Assembly: GCF_000817785.2 (NCBI RefSeq) | Contig: NZ_JTCM02000013.1 | Span: 1-64,000 of the forward strand | Source: Hassallia byssoidea VB512170 | GTDB taxonomy: Bacteria > Cyanobacteriota > Cyanobacteriia > Cyanobacteriales > Nostocaceae | DNA: 64,000 bases | Reading direction: 5' to 3' | In this document: piece by piece, positions 53,995 through 63,793 of the stretch | Layout of the letters: the number at the start of each line of letters is the position of its first letter | Numbering within the stretch: position 1 is the first letter of the stretch | Made by a program: the position numbers and the translations under genes | Notes under the pieces: generated by a model | Database searches by the model: none | The model's input: only the letters and a program-made list of their open reading frames with translations | Told to the model about the DNA's origin: nothing

Positions 53995-54939
53995 CTAGCC
54001 GATCGCGATCGCAATTTTCCCCACAGTTCGACCGCTTTCGCTGTAAGTATGCGCTGCTGCTAACTCATTTAAAGGAAATGTGCGATCGATTACAGTTCGC
54101 ATTTTGCCAGCTTCGACTAAATCCTTAAGGTAAGTAAAGTCCTCAGTGTTGGAATTGAGAAGAATGAATTTGGCTTTTTTACCAGGAATCAACGCAGTCA
54201 AAGCACCTTGCACAAAAGTATCAGGACTTGGTAGTGTAGTTATGTAAATACCGTTAGGTTTAAGAACTTCTTTGCAGCTAGAAAACGATTCTTTCGCCAC
54301 CGCATCAAAGATAATATCGTATCTGGCAGCATCTTGAGTGAAATTTTGTTGCTTGTAATCAATCAAGCGATCGGCTCCCAAAGACTTCACCAAATCAAAG
54401 TTTTTGCTACTACAAACAGCCGTCACCTCCGCTCCGAAAATCTTCGCAAGTTGCACCGCAAAAACGCCTACACCACCCGAAGCACCATTTATCAAGACGC
54501 TTTGTAAAGGTTGGATGTTTCCCAAATCTCGCAAAGCTTGCAACGCAGTCCCCGCTGCCACAGGTAAAGAAGCTGCTTCTTCAAACGTCATATTCGCCGG
54601 TTTGATTGCCGCAACTTTTTCAGGAACAGCAGCGTATTCTGCATAAGCACCACCGAAAGCTGCGCTTAAGCAACCATAAATCAAATCTCCCGGTTTGAAG
54701 CGCGTGACAGCAGAACCAACTTCTACCACTTCACCCGACAAATCAAACCCCAAAATCTTCGGGAAAGAATAACCCGTAATCAATTGCAACATTCCTTGGC
54801 GGATTTTCCAATCAACCGGATTAACACTAGCAGCGTGAACCTTCACCAGCAACTGATCTGATTTGATTTTCGGTGTTGGTAAATCCTCATACTGCAAAAC
54901 ATCAGCCGAACCATAACCACGAATAGCGATCGCTTTCAT
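53995..54939 (-). CDS. NAD(P)H-dependent medium-chain oxidoreductase (quinone oxidoreductase-like)
   Basis: About 314 residues of zinc-independent MDR family. Start at MKAIAIRGYGSADVLQYEDL; the frame is open to 54969. NPVDWKIRQGML, the cofactor site VLINGASGGVGVFAVQLAK, LGADRLIDYKQQNF and the late RTFPLNELAAAHTYSESGRT are typical of NADPH:quinone oxidoreductases. No nif role known; it is in the cassette that separates nifP from nifB. Confidence 0.88.
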   Translation of the reverse strand: MKAIAIRGYGSADVLQYEDLPTPKIKSDQLLVKVHAASVNPVDWKIRQGMLQLITGYSFPKILGFDLSGEVVEVGSAVTRFKPGDLIYGCLSAAFGGAYAEYAAVPEKVAAIKPANMTFEEAASLPVAAGTALQALRDLGNIQPLQSVLINGASGGVGVFAVQLAKIFGAEVTAVCSSKNFDLVKSLGADRLIDYKQQNFTQDAARYDIIFDAVAKESFSSCKEVLKPNGIYITTLPSPDTFVQGALTALIPGKKAKFILLNSNTEDFTYLKDLVEAGKMRTVIDRTFPLNELAAAHTYSESGRTVGKIAIAIG

Positions 54940-54984
54940 AAATTTCCCTCCTGCAACCTTCAAAAACATTTTGTAAAAGTCTTG

Positions 54985-55441
54985 TTAAAGCCCAAAAGTG
55001 TAGCGAAGCGCAGCATCAACACAAAGCATATCCGACCAAACACCAATAGTCCGATCAATTTCTACATCAAGAACAGTCACAAGATTGTCGGTCATAATAA
55101 CTGAGTCTGTTAGTAATCCTGTTTGTTGCCCTTCTGGAGTTGCTAGCTGCACTAACACTCGGCTAGGATGTCCTGCACGAGCAAAATTGCTGGTAATCAT
55201 AGCCACAATGGTCTGCGGTAAATTAGTCCCCAAACGATCTGCCTGAACAACCAAAGCGGGAGCGAGTCCTTCCCTAGACAAATGGGGACAGCCTTCATCA
55301 AAAATATTCGTGAAGGATCGAGGATCTACAAAACAAGGCTGTCCCCAAATGCCTGTGGGTTGTTGCAGGACGACGTTTAGCAGTTCGGAGATTTGAATCT
55401 GGAAAGAAAACCAGTACCACGTCTCCACGGCTATAAGGCAT
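54985..55441 (-). pseudogene. mazF: mazF/pemK-type toxin gene disrupted by a 109-bp insertion
   Basis: From ATG 55441 the frame reads MPYSRGDVVLVFFPDSNLRT and KRRPA, the usual MazF start, and then enters foreign sequence and stops. The rest of MazF (LVVQADRLGTNLPQTIVAMI, then SRVLVQLATPEGQQTGLLTD, to the end at 54985) is in a different frame after the insertion (55256-55364; 109 bp, so +1). A start in the toxin's own C-terminal frame (55428) would not restore the N-terminus. The toxin is therefore probably inactive. Confidence 0.8.
55256..55364. mobile_element. 109-bp palindromic miniature element in mazF
   Basis: Inserted after codon KRRPA. Inner inverted repeats AAATGGGGACAGCCTT (55280-55295) and AAGGCTGTCCCCAAAT (55335-55350), 15 of 16 bases matching, enclose about 39 bp. 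The exact ends are inferred by joining the two parts of the toxin reading frame. The short repeat GC at both sides may be a small target duplication. Confidence 0.65.
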
Positions 55442-55661
55442 CGTAAGCTGCCATATCAGGACTATCCCAATCTTGGGCAAAACTTTGCAGCCTAGCGCGT
55501 AAATTTGCGGCTTGTTCCTGATTGATACCGCGAGATGGCAAATCAACAGAACCAGATTTCGGAAGAAAAGTGACAATCACTCGCGCTTGATCTACATCGG
55601 TGGGAACTTGCAGCAATTCAACTTTGCCGTTTTGATAAATTCCTTCTACTGATTGCAACAT
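55431..55661 (-). CDS. Antitoxin of the disrupted mazF pair
   Basis: 76-residue protein with N-terminal GIYQNGKVELLQVPTDVDQA (a DNA-binding type antitoxin start) and helical C-terminus (NLRARLQSFAQDWDSPDM). It ends in an 11-bp overlap with the MazF start codon, typical of toxin-antitoxin operons. The antitoxin is intact, though its toxin is broken. Upstream lies a 16-bp perfect palindrome (55940-55955), but 280 bp away. Confidence 0.75.
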   Translation of the reverse strand: MLQSVEGIYQNGKVELLQVPTDVDQARVIVTFLPKSGSVDLPSRGINQEQAANLRARLQSFAQDWDSPDMAAYDAL

Positions 55662-55939
55662 TGGTTTTATTATTCAACGTCGGTTATGCCTAGCATAACT
55701 TTTACAACAAAAGTGAAACACTACAGATTTTATCTGTAAGTTTTTAGTGCAAGGCGATTATCCCAAATGCTTTTGAGCGCGATCGCCCGACAGAAATGCA
55801 AAATATCCGCATCGCTGCATCTCCCCACACAAGCGGCTTTGCGCCATCAAAACCCACTTTTATGTGCAATTTAATCTCATTAACATTCCGACAAATCTTA
55901 AAAAAAAATAAACGGCATTTTTTCATTAAAAAAAATGAT

Positions 55940-55955
55940 ATTCTGTATACAGAAT
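55940..55955. promoter_or_regulatory. 16-bp perfect palindrome ATTCTGTATACAGAAT
   Basis: Perfect dyad in AT-rich DNA. Looks like a dimer-binding operator. It stands about 280 bp upstream of the antitoxin gene and about 670 bp upstream of nifB. Its regulator is unknown. Confidence 0.45.
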
Positions 55956-55970
55956 TGAATTTCGCAATTT

Positions 55971-56001
55971 TCTGGAGTAGTCCAGACAAGCCTACTCCAG
56001 A
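55971..56001. repeat. Inverted repeat TCTGGAGTAG / CTACTCCAGA
   Basis: Ten-base perfect arms with an 11-base loop, followed by ATTTT. A weak terminator-like hairpin or a dispersed repeat; directly after the 16-bp palindrome. Confidence 0.5.
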
Positions 56002-56056
56002 TTTTCGCCCCTTAAATCTGCCATAAATGGTATTTGTTGATGCATTTAAGGGTAAC

Positions 56057-56265
56057 TTGAGTACAACCTAAGAGAGATAAAAAAAAGCTAAAATTCTGCT
56101 TTAATCCTTATGAGGATTGGGTTAGAGTTGAGTACATCAAACCCCTGCACCCTCCTCCCTAAATACTAGTACCCCTATTGAAAAATACTAGTACCTAACC
56201 CCGAAAAAATTTTTTTGAAATCTCTAAACCCAGACGAGATGTAGGTTTGGATATTTTGAGTACAA
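56057..56265 (+). promoter_or_regulatory. Triple TTGAGTACA motif upstream of nifB
   Basis: TTGAGTACAA at 56057-56066, TTGAGTACAT at 56128-56137 and TTGAGTACAA at 56256-56265, all in the nifB direction. The reverse form TTGTACTCA is at 53492-53500 and 53682-53690 toward nifP. This repetition and orientation suit binding sites of a nif activator; in cyanobacteria CnfR (PatB) activates nifB and nifP, so it is the obvious candidate. The match to a known CnfR site is not verified. Confidence 0.55.
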
Positions 56266-56290
56266 GCATAATTAATTCAATAAATTCTAT
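56155..56290 (+). promoter_or_regulatory. Right copy of the nifP/nifB upstream inverted repeat
   Basis: Contains ACTAGTACCCCTATTG, ATACTAGTACCTAACCCC, GAGTACAAGCATAATTAATT and CAATAAATTC, and reads as the imperfect reverse complement of 53466-53600. It stands about 330-470 bp upstream of the nifB start. Confidence 0.6.
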
Positions 56291-56623
56291 TCAGAACAGC
56301 CGCTTCAACCTTCTTAAAAACGACTGCTATAAATCTTATATCGCCAATCACTAAGCGCTCCGACAACGACAACAGCTTATTTTCCTCCCAGATAGAAGAG
56401 CGATTAGTGAGTGGAGGGATGAGATAGCACCATATCCTGTAAATAGAAGTCGCGGCTGTACAGACCAAGATTCAAACGTTGACACACACCAGCCGACGTA
56501 AACCAGGGTTTTACAACCTTCGTCATTAGACAAAGTGAGTAGAAGACGCGACTTCAATTCTACAGGTAGTACTTCCATCTCCCACAGTGGCAGCCACAGT
56601 CCACCGATCCTTTGCGAGATTCA

Positions 56624-58057
56624 ATGACACTACCGTCTACAGAAGTTATCAACACCACCGTCACAGAACCAACCAAAGCAAAATCCGGTGGTTGCGGACG
56701 TAAGAGCGATACTAGCCACATCGTGGAAATGGACGAAAAGACCAAAGAGCGCATCGCCAAACATCCTTGTTATAGTGAAGATGCACATCATCACTACGCT
56801 AGGCTGCACGTTGCAGTTGCGCCGGCTTGTAACATTCAATGCAACTATTGCAATCGGAAATATGACTGCGCGAACGAAAGTCGTCCCGGAGTAGTTAGCG
56901 AATTGCTAACTCCCGAAGAAGCAGCACACAAAGCTTTGGTAATTGCAGGTAAGATTCCCCAAATGACAGTTGTGGGAATCGCCGGTCCTGGAGATCCACT
57001 AGCGAATCCAGAAAAGACCTTCCGCACATTTGAGTTGATTGCCGAACAAGCACCGGATATTAAGCTTTGTTTGTCAACCAACGGATTGATGCTTCCCGAA
57101 TACGTGGATCGCATTAAACAACTAAATATCGATCACGTCACCATCACCATCAACATGGTGGACCCAGAAATCGGCGAAAAGATTTATCCTTGGGTTCACT
57201 ACAACCGCAAGCGCTACAGAGGTATTGAAGGAGTTAAGATTCTGCACGAAAAGCAGATGGAAGGACTCGACGCTTTGAGAGAAGCTGACATCTTGTGCAA
57301 AGTCAACTCGGTGATGATTCCGGGAATCAATGACGAGCATTTGGTAGAAGTAAATAAAGTCATTCGTTCCAAAGGTGCATTTCTGCACAACATTATGCCG
57401 TTGATTTCTGCACCAGAACACGGCACACACTTCGGCTTAACCGGGCAGCGCGGTCCTACCCAAAAAGAACTCAAGGCAGTTCAAGATGATTGCTCCGGCA
57501 ACATGAAAATGATGCGCCATTGTCGTCAATGTCGTGCAGATGCGGTAGGATTATTAGGAGAAGACCGCAGCCAAGAATTTACCAAAGACAAAATCTTGGA
57601 AATAACACCTGAATACGACTTGAGCAAACGTCAAGAAGTCCACGAAGGAATTGAGAAATTCCAACAAGAAATCAAAGCAGCTAAAGAAAAAGCCAAAGCT
57701 GACAAGAAAGTTGCTAACAGTCCCAAAATCTTAGTTGCAGTTGCAACCAAAGGTAGCGGATTGGTAAATCAACACTTCGGTCATGCGAAAGAATTCCAAA
57801 TTTACGAAGTAGATGCAAACGAAGCTCGCTTTGTCAGCCATCGCAAAATAGACCACTTCTGCCAAGGTGGATATGGAGAAGAAGGCACACTAGAAAAAAT
57901 TATTGAAGCGATCGCAGATTGCAAAGCGGTTTTAGTCTCCAAAATTGGCGAATGTCCCAAAGAAAAATTACAAGCAGTCGGAATACAGACTGTTGAAAGC
58001 TACGACATCATCGAAAAAGTTGCTTTAGAGTTTTACCAGCAATGGAATAAAGGCTAG
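56624..58057 (+). CDS. nifB: Nitrogenase cofactor biosynthesis protein NifB
   Basis: 477-residue radical SAM enzyme that makes NifB-co, the Fe-S core of the nitrogenase cofactor. Start ATG 56624 ([13 protein letters not shown]); a TTG at 56612 is less likely. Radical SAM motif [14 protein letters not shown] (CXXXCXXC), then the SAM-binding [12 protein letters not shown] and [14 protein letters not shown], and a C-terminal NifX-like domain (about 365-475) with [20 protein letters not shown]. Full length. First gene of the nifB-fdxN-nifS-nifU operon. Confidence 0.96.
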   Translation: MTLPSTEVINTTVTEPTKAKSGGCGRKSDTSHIVEMDEKTKERIAKHPCYSEDAHHHYARLHVAVAPACNIQCNYCNRKYDCANESRPGVVSELLTPEEAAHKALVIAGKIPQMTVVGIAGPGDPLANPEKTFRTFELIAEQAPDIKLCLSTNGLMLPEYVDRIKQLNIDHVTITINMVDPEIGEKIYPWVHYNRKRYRGIEGVKILHEKQMEGLDALREADILCKVNSVMIPGINDEHLVEVNKVIRSKGAFLHNIMPLISAPEHGTHFGLTGQRGPTQKELKAVQDDCSGNMKMMRHCRQCRADAVGLLGEDRSQEFTKDKILEITPEYDLSKRQEVHEGIEKFQQEIKAAKEKAKADKKVANSPKILVAVATKGSGLVNQHFGHAKEFQIYEVDANEARFVSHRKIDHFCQGGYGEEGTLEKIIEAIADCKAVLVSKIGECPKEKLQAVGIQTVESYDIIEKVALEFYQQWNKG

Positions 58058-58147
58058 GGATTAGGGAGTAGGGAGTAGGGAGTAGGGAGTAGGGAATTTT
58101 CTCCCCACTTACCACTCACCACTCCCCACTCCCCACTCCCCATTCCC
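58058..58147. repeat. GGGAGTA / ACTCCCC heptamers between nifB and fdxN
   Basis: Four units of AGGGAGT are followed by several CACTCCC units; the two halves can pair in an extended hairpin. Similar array at 59985-60080. Confidence 0.85.
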
Positions 58148-58170
58148 CTAATATAATAAGGAGAATAATC

Positions 58171-58506
58171 ATGGCTTACAAAATTACCAGCCAATGTATT
58201 TCCTGCAAACTGTGTGCATCTGTATGTCCAGTTGGCGCAATTAAAATAATTGACGGAAACCACTGGATTGACCCCGACCTTTGCACAAACTGCGTTGATA
58301 GTGTTTATAGCGTGCCTCAATGTAAAGCAGGTTGTCCCACTTGCAACGGCTGCAAAAAACAGCCAAACGATTACTGGGAATCATGGTTTGACACTTACAA
58401 CAATATAGTCAAAAATCTCAAAAAAGAACCAGATTATTGGGAAACTTGGTTTAACTGTTATTCCCAAAAATACTCCGAACAATTGCAAAAACTCAACAGC
58501 AAATAG
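58171..58506 (+). CDS. fdxN: FdxN-type 4Fe-4S ferredoxin
   Basis: 111-residue ferredoxin with two clusters: CISCKLCASVCPVGAIKI and the modified second set DLCTNCVDSVYSVPQCKAGC. The C-terminal tail (DYWESWFDTYNNI and DYWETWFNCYSQ) is typical of cyanobacterial FdxN. A good ribosome-binding site (AAGGAGAATAATC) precedes ATG 58171. The gene is uninterrupted, so no fdxN element is present here. Donates electrons to NifB chemistry. Confidence 0.93.
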   Translation: MAYKITSQCISCKLCASVCPVGAIKIIDGNHWIDPDLCTNCVDSVYSVPQCKAGCPTCNGCKKQPNDYWESWFDTYNNIVKNLKKEPDYWETWFNCYSQKYSEQLQKLNSK

Positions 58507-58645
58507 CTAGAATCAAAATATAACTTTTCCCTCATTGTATGAAGTGTGAAAAGTGAAATCACATCCTTTTTGCAACTAAAACACTTCATACAGCAATCCG
58601 CGCATCATTCCCTAGAACTCTCCCCATCTCTTTTCTTAGCGCCCT

Positions 58646-58680
58646 TCTCCTGTCGGAGACGCTGCGCGAACGCGTCTTTG
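58646..58680. repeat. Interspersed GGAGACGCTGCGCGAACGCGT-type repeat
   Basis: Stretch with CCTGTCGGAGACGCTGCG and CGAACGCGTC, giving a GACGC/GCGTC hairpin. Cyanobacterial dispersed repeat in the fdxN-nifS gap. Confidence 0.5.
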
Positions 58681-58775
58681 CGGTTCGTTTCTCTAATGCA
58701 AATAGGATTGCTACACCCCTAAAAACCCTCAATAAAAAGACAAATTTGCGAACCCGTCAAATTAACTAAAAAGCA

Positions 58776-59978
58776 ATGCAAAAGAACTGCATTTATCTGG
58801 ATAACAACGCCACAACCAAAGTAGATCCAGAAGTAGTAGAGGCAATGATGCCCTACATGACAGATTTTTACGGTAATCCTTCGAGTATGCACACCTTTGG
58901 TGGGCAAGTTGGTAAAGCCGTAAAACAAGCGCGTCAACAAGTTGCAGCCTTATTGGGAGCCGATGACTCAGAAATCATCTTCACCAGTTGCGGTACAGAA
59001 GGAGATAACGCTGCGATTCGTGCTGCATTGTTAGCGCAACCCGAAAAGCGTCACATCATCACCACCCAAGTTGAACATCCAGCAGTGCTAAATGTCTGCA
59101 AACAACTTGAAACTCAAGGTTACACCGTTACCTATTTATCGGTCAATGGTAAGGGACAGTTGGATCTAGATGAACTAGAAGCTTCCCTGACCGGTAACAC
59201 CGCTTTGGTGACAATTATGTACGCCAATAACGAAACCGGTGTAATTTTCCCAATTGAGCAAATTGGGTTGCGCGTCAAAGAGTATGGTGCTATATTTCAT
59301 GTAGATGCGGTGCAAGCGGTTGGTAAAATCCCGCTAAACATGAAGACCAGCACCATAGATATGCTTACGATGTCAGGTCATAAAATACACGCACCAAAAG
59401 GAATTGGCGTTCTGTATGTGCGACGCGGTGTGAGATTCCGTCCTTTCCTAATTGGTGGACAACAAGAACGCGGACGCCGTTCAGGAACAGAAAACGTTCC
59501 GGGAATTATCGCCTTGGGCAAAGCTGCGGAACTGGAACTGTTACACTTAGAAGAGGCGACAAAAAGAGAAAGAAGATTGCGCGATCGCCTCGAACAAGCC
59601 ATACTCACCAAAATCCCCGATTGCGAAGTGAACGGCGATCCAACGCAGAGATTACCCAACACCACCAACATCGGCTTCAAGTATATCGAAGGTGAAGCAA
59701 TTCTCCTTTACTTAAACCAACACGGCATTTGTGCATCTTCCGGTTCTGCTTGTAGTTCTGGTTCTCTCGAACCGTCTCACGTTCTGCGAGCAATGGGCTT
59801 ACCCTACACCATTTTACACGGCTCAATTCGCTTCAGCCTTTGCCGCTACACTACCGTTGCCGAAATTGACCAAGTTATCGCAGTAATGCCCGATATTATC
59901 CAACGTCTGCGCGATATGTCACCCTTCAAAAACGATAAAGCAGATTGGTTGCAAGCACAAACACTCGCTCATCGCTAA
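58776..59978 (+). CDS. nifS: Cysteine desulfurase NifS
   Basis: 400-residue PLP enzyme that takes sulfur from cysteine for nitrogenase Fe-S clusters. PLP Lys in MSGHKIHAPKGIGVLYV (about 205), active-site Cys in ASSGSACSSGSLEPSH (about 325), and the substrate site NETGVIFPIEQ and HVDAVQAVGK. Start ATG 58776. Full length. Between fdxN and nifU as usual. Confidence 0.96.
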   Translation: MQKNCIYLDNNATTKVDPEVVEAMMPYMTDFYGNPSSMHTFGGQVGKAVKQARQQVAALLGADDSEIIFTSCGTEGDNAAIRAALLAQPEKRHIITTQVEHPAVLNVCKQLETQGYTVTYLSVNGKGQLDLDELEASLTGNTALVTIMYANNETGVIFPIEQIGLRVKEYGAIFHVDAVQAVGKIPLNMKTSTIDMLTMSGHKIHAPKGIGVLYVRRGVRFRPFLIGGQQERGRRSGTENVPGIIALGKAAELELLHLEEATKRERRLRDRLEQAILTKIPDCEVNGDPTQRLPNTTNIGFKYIEGEAILLYLNQHGICASSGSACSSGSLEPSHVLRAMGLPYTILHGSIRFSLCRYTTVAEIDQVIAVMPDIIQRLRDMSPFKNDKADWLQAQTLAHR

Positions 59979-59981
59979 TTA

Positions 59982-60080
59982 CTAGGGAGTAGGGAATAAA
60001 GAGTAGGGAGTAGGAAAGAGTGAAGATTTTTCTTATATCTTGTCACCACTCCCCACTCCCCACTCCCCACTCCCCAATCC
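59982..60080. repeat. GGGAGTA and CACTCCC arrays between nifS and nifU
   Basis: GGGAGTA units then several CACTCCC units, able to pair. It fills the nifS-nifU gap; the nifU start follows after AATCTAAA-type repeats. Confidence 0.8.
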
Positions 60081-60105
60081 AAAATCTAAAATCTAAAATC
60101 AGCTT

Positions 60106-61014
60106 ATGTGGGAATATACAGACAAAGTATTAGAACTCTTCTACAATCCCAAAAATCAGGGTGAAATTGAAGAAACTGCTGAACAAAATGTTAAGGTTGC
60201 TACTGGTGAAGTCGGCAGCATTGCTTGCGGTGATGCTTTGAGATTGCATCTAAAAGTTCAAGTTGATACAGACAAGATTCTTGATGCACGCTTTCAAACC
60301 TTTGGTTGTACGAGTGCGATCGCTTCAAGTAGTGCTTTGACTGAATTAGTTAAAGGTTTAACTCTCGATGAAGCGCTTGCGGTAACAAACAAAGACATTG
60401 CTAATTATTTAGGTGGACTTCCTGAAGCCAAAATGCATTGTTCGGTGATGGGACAAGAAGCGCTAGAAGCTGCTATCTTTAATTATCGCGGCATTGAGCG
60501 CGAAGTTCATGATGATGATGATGAAGGAACGCTAATTTGTACCTGTTTTGGCATCAGCGATACAAAGATTCGTCGCGTAATTAGAGAGAATAGTCTTATC
60601 ACCGCAGAGGAAGTAACAAATTACGTCAAAGCCGGTGGCGGATGCGGTTCTTGTTTAGCGACTATTGATGATATAATTAAAGAAGTGCAAAGGGAATCTG
60701 CACTGCCAATCGCCGCTCCTGCAAGTAATAAGAGCGCGGTTGCTACAAAAATTGCTCCTTCAACGCTAACGACTGTCCAAAAAATCGCACTCATTCAAAA
60801 AGTGCTGGATGAAGAAGTTAGACCTGTATTGCTTGCCGACGGTGGAGATGTTGAACTTTACGATGTCGAAGGCGATCGCGTCAAGGTTTTATTGCAAGGT
60901 GCATGTGGTTCATGTTCTAGCAGTACTGCGACATTAAAGATTGCTATCGAAGCGAGATTGCGCGATCGCATTTCTCAAAGCATAGTCGTCGAAGCGGTTG
61001 AGCCATTATTTTAA
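60106..61014 (+). CDS. nifU: Fe-S scaffold protein NifU
   Basis: 302-residue scaffold with three parts: IscU-like (about 1-125; ACGDALRLHL, FQTFGCTSAIASS, KMHCSVMGQEAL), central [2Fe-2S] Bfd-like (about 140-195; ICTCFGISD and GGGCGSCLATIDD) and C-terminal NifU/Nfu domain (about 225-300; GACGSCSSSTATLKIAIEAR). Full length, start ATG 60106. Works with NifS and supplies clusters to nitrogenase. Confidence 0.96.
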   Translation: MWEYTDKVLELFYNPKNQGEIEETAEQNVKVATGEVGSIACGDALRLHLKVQVDTDKILDARFQTFGCTSAIASSSALTELVKGLTLDEALAVTNKDIANYLGGLPEAKMHCSVMGQEALEAAIFNYRGIEREVHDDDDEGTLICTCFGISDTKIRRVIRENSLITAEEVTNYVKAGGGCGSCLATIDDIIKEVQRESALPIAAPASNKSAVATKIAPSTLTTVQKIALIQKVLDEEVRPVLLADGGDVELYDVEGDRVKVLLQGACGSCSSSTATLKIAIEARLRDRISQSIVVEAVEPLF

Positions 61015-61162
61015 GGCTTAAGTACTCTACAAATACGTCATAGTATCAGCCAAGTACACAAAGTAGGATTTGACCCACATAAAAGAGCGATCTTTCAGTC
61101 CTACTGACAACAGACAGCAACACCACATATTAGTCATCCAAATCGCTTCAAAGGAGAAAGAT

Positions 61163-61519
61163 ATGGACAAGTTGTACGACAAACTTGGCGGACAAGCAAC
61201 TCTGGATAAAGTAGTCCAGGATTTCCACAAACGTATTTTAGCAGATAACACCCTCCAACCGTTTTTTGCTAATACAGATATGGAAAAGCAACGCCAGCAT
61301 CAAGTTGCTTTCTTCTCTCAAATTTTTGAGGGTCCCAACCAATACTCTGGTCGGACAATGGAAAAAACCCACGCGGGTATGAATCTACAGCAATCACACT
61401 TCGATGCGATCGTTTCTCATCTGAAAGAATCAATGGCTTCCGTTGGTGCATCCACAGAAGACACAAACGCCGCAGTTGCTCGTGTTGACAAATTAAAGGG
61501 CGCTATTTTGAACAAGTAA
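61163..61519 (+). CDS. glbN: Truncated hemoglobin (cyanoglobin GlbN) in the nif operon
   Basis: 118 residues, the length of Nostoc commune cyanoglobin. Start ATG 61163 with AAGGAGAAAGAT before it. MDKLYDKLGGQATLDKVVQD, HKRILADNTLQPFFANTDM, AFFSQIFEGPNQYSGRTM and the heme-ligand region KTHAGMNLQQSHFDA (proximal His) are typical of group I truncated globins. Location between nifU and nifH is known from N. commune; it probably buffers or delivers O2 near nitrogenase. Confidence 0.93.
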   Translation: MDKLYDKLGGQATLDKVVQDFHKRILADNTLQPFFANTDMEKQRQHQVAFFSQIFEGPNQYSGRTMEKTHAGMNLQQSHFDAIVSHLKESMASVGASTEDTNAAVARVDKLKGAILNK

Positions 61520-62794
<1,275 letters not shown>

Positions 62795-62872
62795 GTAAAA
62801 AGTAGAAAGAGTGAGTGTTTTGTTAATTCCACGTCGGGTAATGGGTTTTGCAGACTCCGATAAATTACATAT

Positions 62873-63793
62873 TTATTCATGTTGAAAGTCTCCTGAATGA
62901 GTTTGAAAGTCATTTGATGTACTTTCAATAGAAAGAATACTAATAATTTCGTTTAGTAAACGTGTGTCTTTACGCTGTTCTGGTGTTTCCTTCCCCAAAG
63001 AGGTTTCTTTGACCAAATCGTAAATATCGGCTGCTCCCTGAAAGGTACGCTCAGTCAAACCCAACGCTTGAAAGGTTTCGGCAATCTCTTCCATTTCCCC
63101 CACCCAGCGATGAGCTTTAGGTGTCATCGAGGGAATGGAACGGGTTAGTATATTAGCTAGTTCCTGTTGGCTATGAGATAATTCATCCCACAGCTGCTCA
63201 TCCAAGTTTAAGCGATGAGCCGCAATCAGTAATTGAGTACCGATCGCTGTCAGTCCTTTTGTTAAAGCTGCATAGCACATCTTTAACCCGGAAGCTTGAC
63301 CAATTTCATCACCAATTACTCGCACATCTAAGCCATAATTTCGCAACTGTTGAAGTTCACTAGCTTGTTTTCCAGAAGCATAAATCCGGGTGCGATTGGG
63401 AACTCGTGGTGGTGGACCAATAATTGATGCATCTACGAATTCTCCCCCAGCCCAAGAGATGATTTGGGCAATGCTTTTCACTTTCTGGGGTGCGATCGCG
63501 TTACAGTCAACATACAATACGCTTTTGCCAACGTTGCTTATTGTAGTAGCTACTTGCTTTGCCGCTTCTTCTGCTGCTGCGGGAACCAGAACTGACAAGA
63601 TCGCATCGGATGCAATCACCAGCTGTTTGAGGGAACCTACATCTTGAATGTTTGCTGCTTTTGCCAATGCGATAGTGCGATCGCTTCGTTCGTCTAAAGC
63701 AGCTACTGTCCTCAATCCGTGCTGATTGAGTACAGAGGCGATCGCCTGCCCCATGTCACCCGGACTTAAAATACCAACAGTTTGGATCTGCAT
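62873..63793 (-). CDS. NAD(P)-binding 6-phosphogluconate/3-hydroxyisobutyrate dehydrogenase-like protein (DUF1932)
   Basis: 306-residue oxidoreductase. N-terminal Rossmann domain TVGILSPGDMGQAIASVLNQ, and C-terminal helical domain like DUF1932 (ASGLKMCYAALTKGLTAIGT, MTPKAHRWVGEMEEIAETFQ). It faces nifH' with a short gap, so if a DNA element interrupts nifH then this gene is the first gene of the element; or else it is ordinary chromosomal DNA at a rearrangement. Substrate unknown. Confidence 0.8.
   Translation of the reverse strand: MQIQTVGILSPGDMGQAIASVLNQHGLRTVAALDERSDRTIALAKAANIQDVGSLKQLVIASDAILSVLVPAAAEEAAKQVATTISNVGKSVLYVDCNAIAPQKVKSIAQIISWAGGEFVDASIIGPPPRVPNRTRIYASGKQASELQQLRNYGLDVRVIGDEIGQASGLKMCYAALTKGLTAIGTQLLIAAHRLNLDEQLWDELSHSQQELANILTRSIPSMTPKAHRWVGEMEEIAETFQALGLTERTFQGAADIYDLVKETSLGKETPEQRKDTRLLNEIISILSIESTSNDFQTHSGDFQHE

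Larger units (their letters stand above)
55662..56623. other. Long region upstream of nifB
   Basis: About 960 bp without a supportable gene. Holds the palindrome at 55940-55955, a 10-bp inverted repeat at 55971-56001, three direct TTGAGTACA motifs (56057, 56128, 56256) and the right nif inverted repeat (56155-56290). The nifB promoter is expected in the last few hundred bases. ORFs of 60-81 codons in this stretch are AT-rich random frames. Confidence 0.6.

Noticed and set aside
55744-56026. Overlapping 76-81 codon ORFs on both strands upstream of nifB
   Set aside because: They cover palindromes in AT-rich DNA, with no domain and poor codon use.
58171-58506. fdxN as a site of the fdxN excision element
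   Set aside because: The ferredoxin frame is complete and uninterrupted, so no element is present in this gene.
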